NCBI GenBank assembly: GCA_946185745.1 | Contig: CAMHKQ010000020.1 | Coordinates: forward strand, 1-41,991 | From: an uncultured Bacteroidales bacterium | Lineage (GTDB): Bacteria; Bacteroidota; Bacteroidia; Bacteroidales; UBA932 | Direction: 5' to 3' | DNA length: 41,991 nucleotides | Part shown: one piece after another, positions 40,423-41,991 of the stretch | Layout of the letters: each line of letters begins with the position of its first letter | Numbering within the stretch: position 1 is the stretch's first letter | The notes under the pieces: generated by a model | The model's input: the letters and a program-made list of their open reading frames with translations, nothing else | Databases searched by the model: none | Told to the model about the DNA's origin: nothing | Program-made: the position numbers and the translations under genes

Positions 40423-41010
40423 ATGGCATATACTAAAGATGAAATCTACGATCCGGAGGTAACCGGAGAAATCGCAAAGCATGTGAAGGAAGTGCTCCGC
40501 CTGCTGGGCGAAGACGTCGATCGCGAAGGTCTGCTGAAGACGCCCGAAAGGGTGGCCAAATCGCTGCAGTTCCTCACCAAGGGCTACGGCGAAGACGGCA
40601 AGGAGATAGTCCAGAAGGCTATTTTCGACGAAAAATACAGCCAGATGGTCCTGGTCAAGGACATCGACCTTTACTCCACCTGCGAGCATCATCTGCTGCC
40701 GTTCATCGGCAAGTGCCATGTGGCATATATCCCCAACGGCAAAATCACCGGCCTCAGCAAAATAGCGCGGGTGGTGGAAACCTACGCCAGGAGGCTGCAG
40801 GTGCAGGAGCGCCTCACCGAGCAGATCCGCGACTGCATCCAGGATGCGCTGCATCCGCTCGGGGTGGCCGTCGTCATCGAGGCGAAGCACACCTGCATGC
40901 AACTCCGCGGGGTCGAGAAAGACAATGCCGTCACCACCACTTCGGCGTTCTCAGGGGTGTTCCTCTCCAGCGCCCGCACGCGCAACGAGTTCTTGAATCT
41001 TATCAGGTAA
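40423..41010 (+). CDS. folE: GTP cyclohydrolase I
   Basis: The enzyme converts GTP to dihydroneopterin triphosphate, the first step of folate and pterin synthesis. The 195-residue protein shows the family core [20 protein letters not shown] with zinc ligands Cys87 and His90, [20 protein letters not shown], and [11 protein letters not shown] with zinc ligand Cys158. Length and motifs are complete. It is apparently transcribed alone from a promoter directly abutting the start codon. Confidence 0.95.
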   Translation: MAYTKDEIYDPEVTGEIAKHVKEVLRLLGEDVDREGLLKTPERVAKSLQFLTKGYGEDGKEIVQKAIFDEKYSQMVLVKDIDLYSTCEHHLLPFIGKCHVAYIPNGKITGLSKIARVVETYARRLQVQERLTEQIRDCIQDALHPLGVAVVIEAKHTCMQLRGVEKDNAVTTTSAFSGVFLSSARTRNEFLNLIR

Positions 41011-41078
41011 CGGGGCTGCTTCTTACGGAACCACGCCATTTTCATGCACCGTCATCACCCTGACAATCAGCGCAAATC

Positions 41079-41228
41079 ATGAAAAATTCAGTATTAATTC
41101 TTTTCGCAACCGCTTTGACGCTTATGAGCTGCAATCAGAAGTCCGGAAACGTACAGCTCGGGGAGGCAACAGTTTATCTGACCAGGGAGATAACCCCGAA
41201 GGCCCTGGTGAGCATCGACAAGCAGTGA
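41079..41228 (+). pseudogene. Truncated DUF362-like lipoprotein, N-terminal fragment
   Basis: The 49-residue frame has a lipoprotein signal (MKNSVLILFATALTLMSC) and then VYLTREITPKALVSI, which resembles the first conserved segment after the signal of Bacteroidota DUF362 iron-sulfur proteins (usually several hundred residues). It stops at TGA 41226-41228 after SIDKQ. The rest of the protein is not found downstream. It could alternatively be a genuine tiny lipoprotein. The stop overlaps the GTG of the next gene. Confidence 0.55.
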
Positions 41229-41614
41229 GGTTCAAGCATACCGGCAGACCAGGATTTCTGTTCGGCCTGATCGATTTCTGTACGGCCGGACTGTTCTTCC
41301 TGTTCTATATGCCCCTGGACGGGCTGCAGGATGAGCTGGATTTCATCCTGGGACATAGGACGCAGCGTTACTGGGCGGCGTATCTGCTTGGCATTCCGAC
41401 ACTGTTCATCTACACGCTCGTGTGGATGGCGAACATCGCCGAAGAGCTGAAGGCGAAAGCAATTGAGATGGGCATTGAAGGGCCCCACACGTCCTGGTGG
41501 CATATGTTCGGATGGAACACGTTCGGCGTCCTGTTTATGGGGCCGGCCGTCGCCACGGGGCGTTTCTTCAAAACGCTCAACCGGATTGAGGCGAAGATGA
41601 ACGGGAATGATTAA
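41225..41614 (+). CDS. DUF4234-like small membrane protein
   Basis: The 129-residue protein has about four hydrophobic segments (FLFGLIDFCTAGLFFLFYMP, YWAAYLLGIPTLFIYTLVWM and a weaker pair near WWHMFGWNTFGVLFMGPAVA) with the charged stretch ANIAEELKAKA, similar to DUF4234 inner-membrane proteins of unknown role. The only start is GTG at 41225, overlapping the preceding stop as GTGA. The N-terminus may have been cut by the event that truncated the upstream lipoprotein gene. Confidence 0.7.
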   Translation: MRFKHTGRPGFLFGLIDFCTAGLFFLFYMPLDGLQDELDFILGHRTQRYWAAYLLGIPTLFIYTLVWMANIAEELKAKAIEMGIEGPHTSWWHMFGWNTFGVLFMGPAVATGRFFKTLNRIEAKMNGND

Positions 41615-41619
41615 ATTTG
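41612..41619 (+). promoter_or_regulatory. -7 element TAAATTTG directly before the Gre-factor gene
   Basis: Exact TAnnTTTG match ending four bases before the ATG at 41624. The predicted transcript start coincides with the start codon, a leaderless arrangement. Confidence 0.55.
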
Positions 41620-41623
41620 CGGC

Positions 41624-41991
41624 ATGGAATACCTGTCAAAAGAGCGATACGACGAGATAGCCGCCGAACTGAAGCATCTTATCGAGGGGGTCTACCCCAA
41701 GGTGCAGGAGAACCTGGCGGAGATGAGCGCCCAGGGGGACCGGAGCGACAATGCGGGATACCGCGAGGCAAGGCGACTCCAGGGGAAAACCATCAGCCGT
41801 ATCCGCTTTCTGCAGAAGATTCTGGAGCATTCCCGCGTGCTTGACACGGACGCCCTGCCCAAAGACAGGGTCTGTCTTCTGAGCCGGGTGGAATTCACCA
41901 ACCTCTCTACAAATGCCAGGATGCGTTTCCAGATAGTCAGCCCCCACGAGATGGACCTCGAGGCCGGCAAGATTTCGCTGAAATCCCCGAT
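41624..41991 (+). CDS. GreA/GreB-family transcription elongation factor, 3' end outside window
   Basis: The visible 122 residues start MEYLSKERYDEIAAELKHL. They show the coiled-coil tip GDRSDNAGYREARRLQGK, with the acidic residue pattern that projects into the RNA polymerase secondary channel, then ISRIRFLQKILEHSRVLD and the start of the C-terminal FKBP-like domain. Gre factors rescue backtracked polymerase by stimulating transcript cleavage. GDRSDNAGY is somewhat closer to GreB than GreA, so the symbol is left open. The gene is cut by the window edge. Confidence 0.88.
   Translation, partial: MEYLSKERYDEIAAELKHLIEGVYPKVQENLAEMSAQGDRSDNAGYREARRLQGKTISRIRFLQKILEHSRVLDTDALPKDRVCLLSRVEFTNLSTNARMRFQIVSPHEMDLEAGKISLKSP

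Noticed and set aside
40150..40902. Long upstream extension of the DUF2795 frame through folE
   Set aside because: DUF2795 similarity starts at the ATG at 40149, a promoter lies at 40175-40205, and the extension is antisense to folE.
1..41991. tRNA, rRNA, insertion sequence or prophage genes
   Set aside because: No tRNA-like cloverleaf, rRNA segment, transposase, integrase or phage structural gene was recognised in either strand.

Overview
The window looks like a chromosomal segment of a moderately GC-rich Bacteroidota, most likely a gut-type Bacteroidales. Evidence for this is two SusC/SusD pairs, many lipoproteins, a histone H1-like small protein, a DUF2795 protein, and repeated matches to the Bacteroidota sigma-factor promoter (TTTG, 19-21 nt, TAnnTTTG). 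Family- or genus-level placement cannot be made from the sequence alone.

Layout. (1) 1-2076, minus strand: an unidentified partial gene, hypB (nickel-insertion GTPase) and an aldo/keto reductase with two 4Fe-4S motifs. (2) 2171-5314, plus strand: a tight aromatic amino-acid operon (aminotransferase, prephenate dehydrogenase, DAHP synthase-chorismate mutase fusion) without pheA at its head. (3) 5318-7607: a thioredoxin-like lipoprotein and a BIG2-domain tyrosine phosphatase lipoprotein. (4) 7677-20046, minus strand: polysaccharide-utilisation-like locus 1. Read from the right it has a DeoR-family regulator, an AgaS-type sugar isomerase, SusC, SusD, a BIG2+CBM9-like lipoprotein, a DUF4874/DUF4832 protein, a second BIG2+CBM9-like lipoprotein, and a BIG2/fimbrillin-like/SdiA-regulated-like lipoprotein. 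(5) 20155-22852, minus strand: an acetyl-xylan-esterase-like lipoprotein and an M28 peptidase. (6) 22976-24892: the histone H1-like gene, an unknown lipoprotein and a small beta-barrel-type protein. (7) 25037-37857, plus strand: locus 2, which has SusC, SusD, an unusually fused 1076-residue iron-sulfur flavoprotein, a CE1 esterase, a GH3 glycosidase and a second CE1 esterase. (8) 37885-41991: a region of small and broken genes (collapsed esterase, collapsed histidine kinase, truncated DUF362-like lipoprotein) mixed with intact housekeeping genes (thioesterase, C_GCAxxG redox protein, DUF2795, folE, DUF4234, Gre factor). It also holds a nested inverted repeat and a 22-bp tandem repeat array.

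How the genes work together. In locus 1, a DeoR/AgaR-type regulator with clustered TTTCG/CGAAA sites probably controls itself and an agaS-susCD operon. This points to an amino-sugar-containing ligand, captured by BIG2-mounted CBM9-like surface proteins. In locus 2, the esterases and GH3 suggest an esterified plant-type glycan. The cytoplasmic flavoprotein, which fuses all the parts of HcnABC/opine-oxidase-type enzymes, suggests that an N-substituted amino-acid-like compound is also oxidised. This pairing is the most novel candidate system in the window. The second notable theme is a cluster of genes at 37.9-41.2 kb that keep their signal peptide and, in two cases, their C-terminus but have lost the middle.
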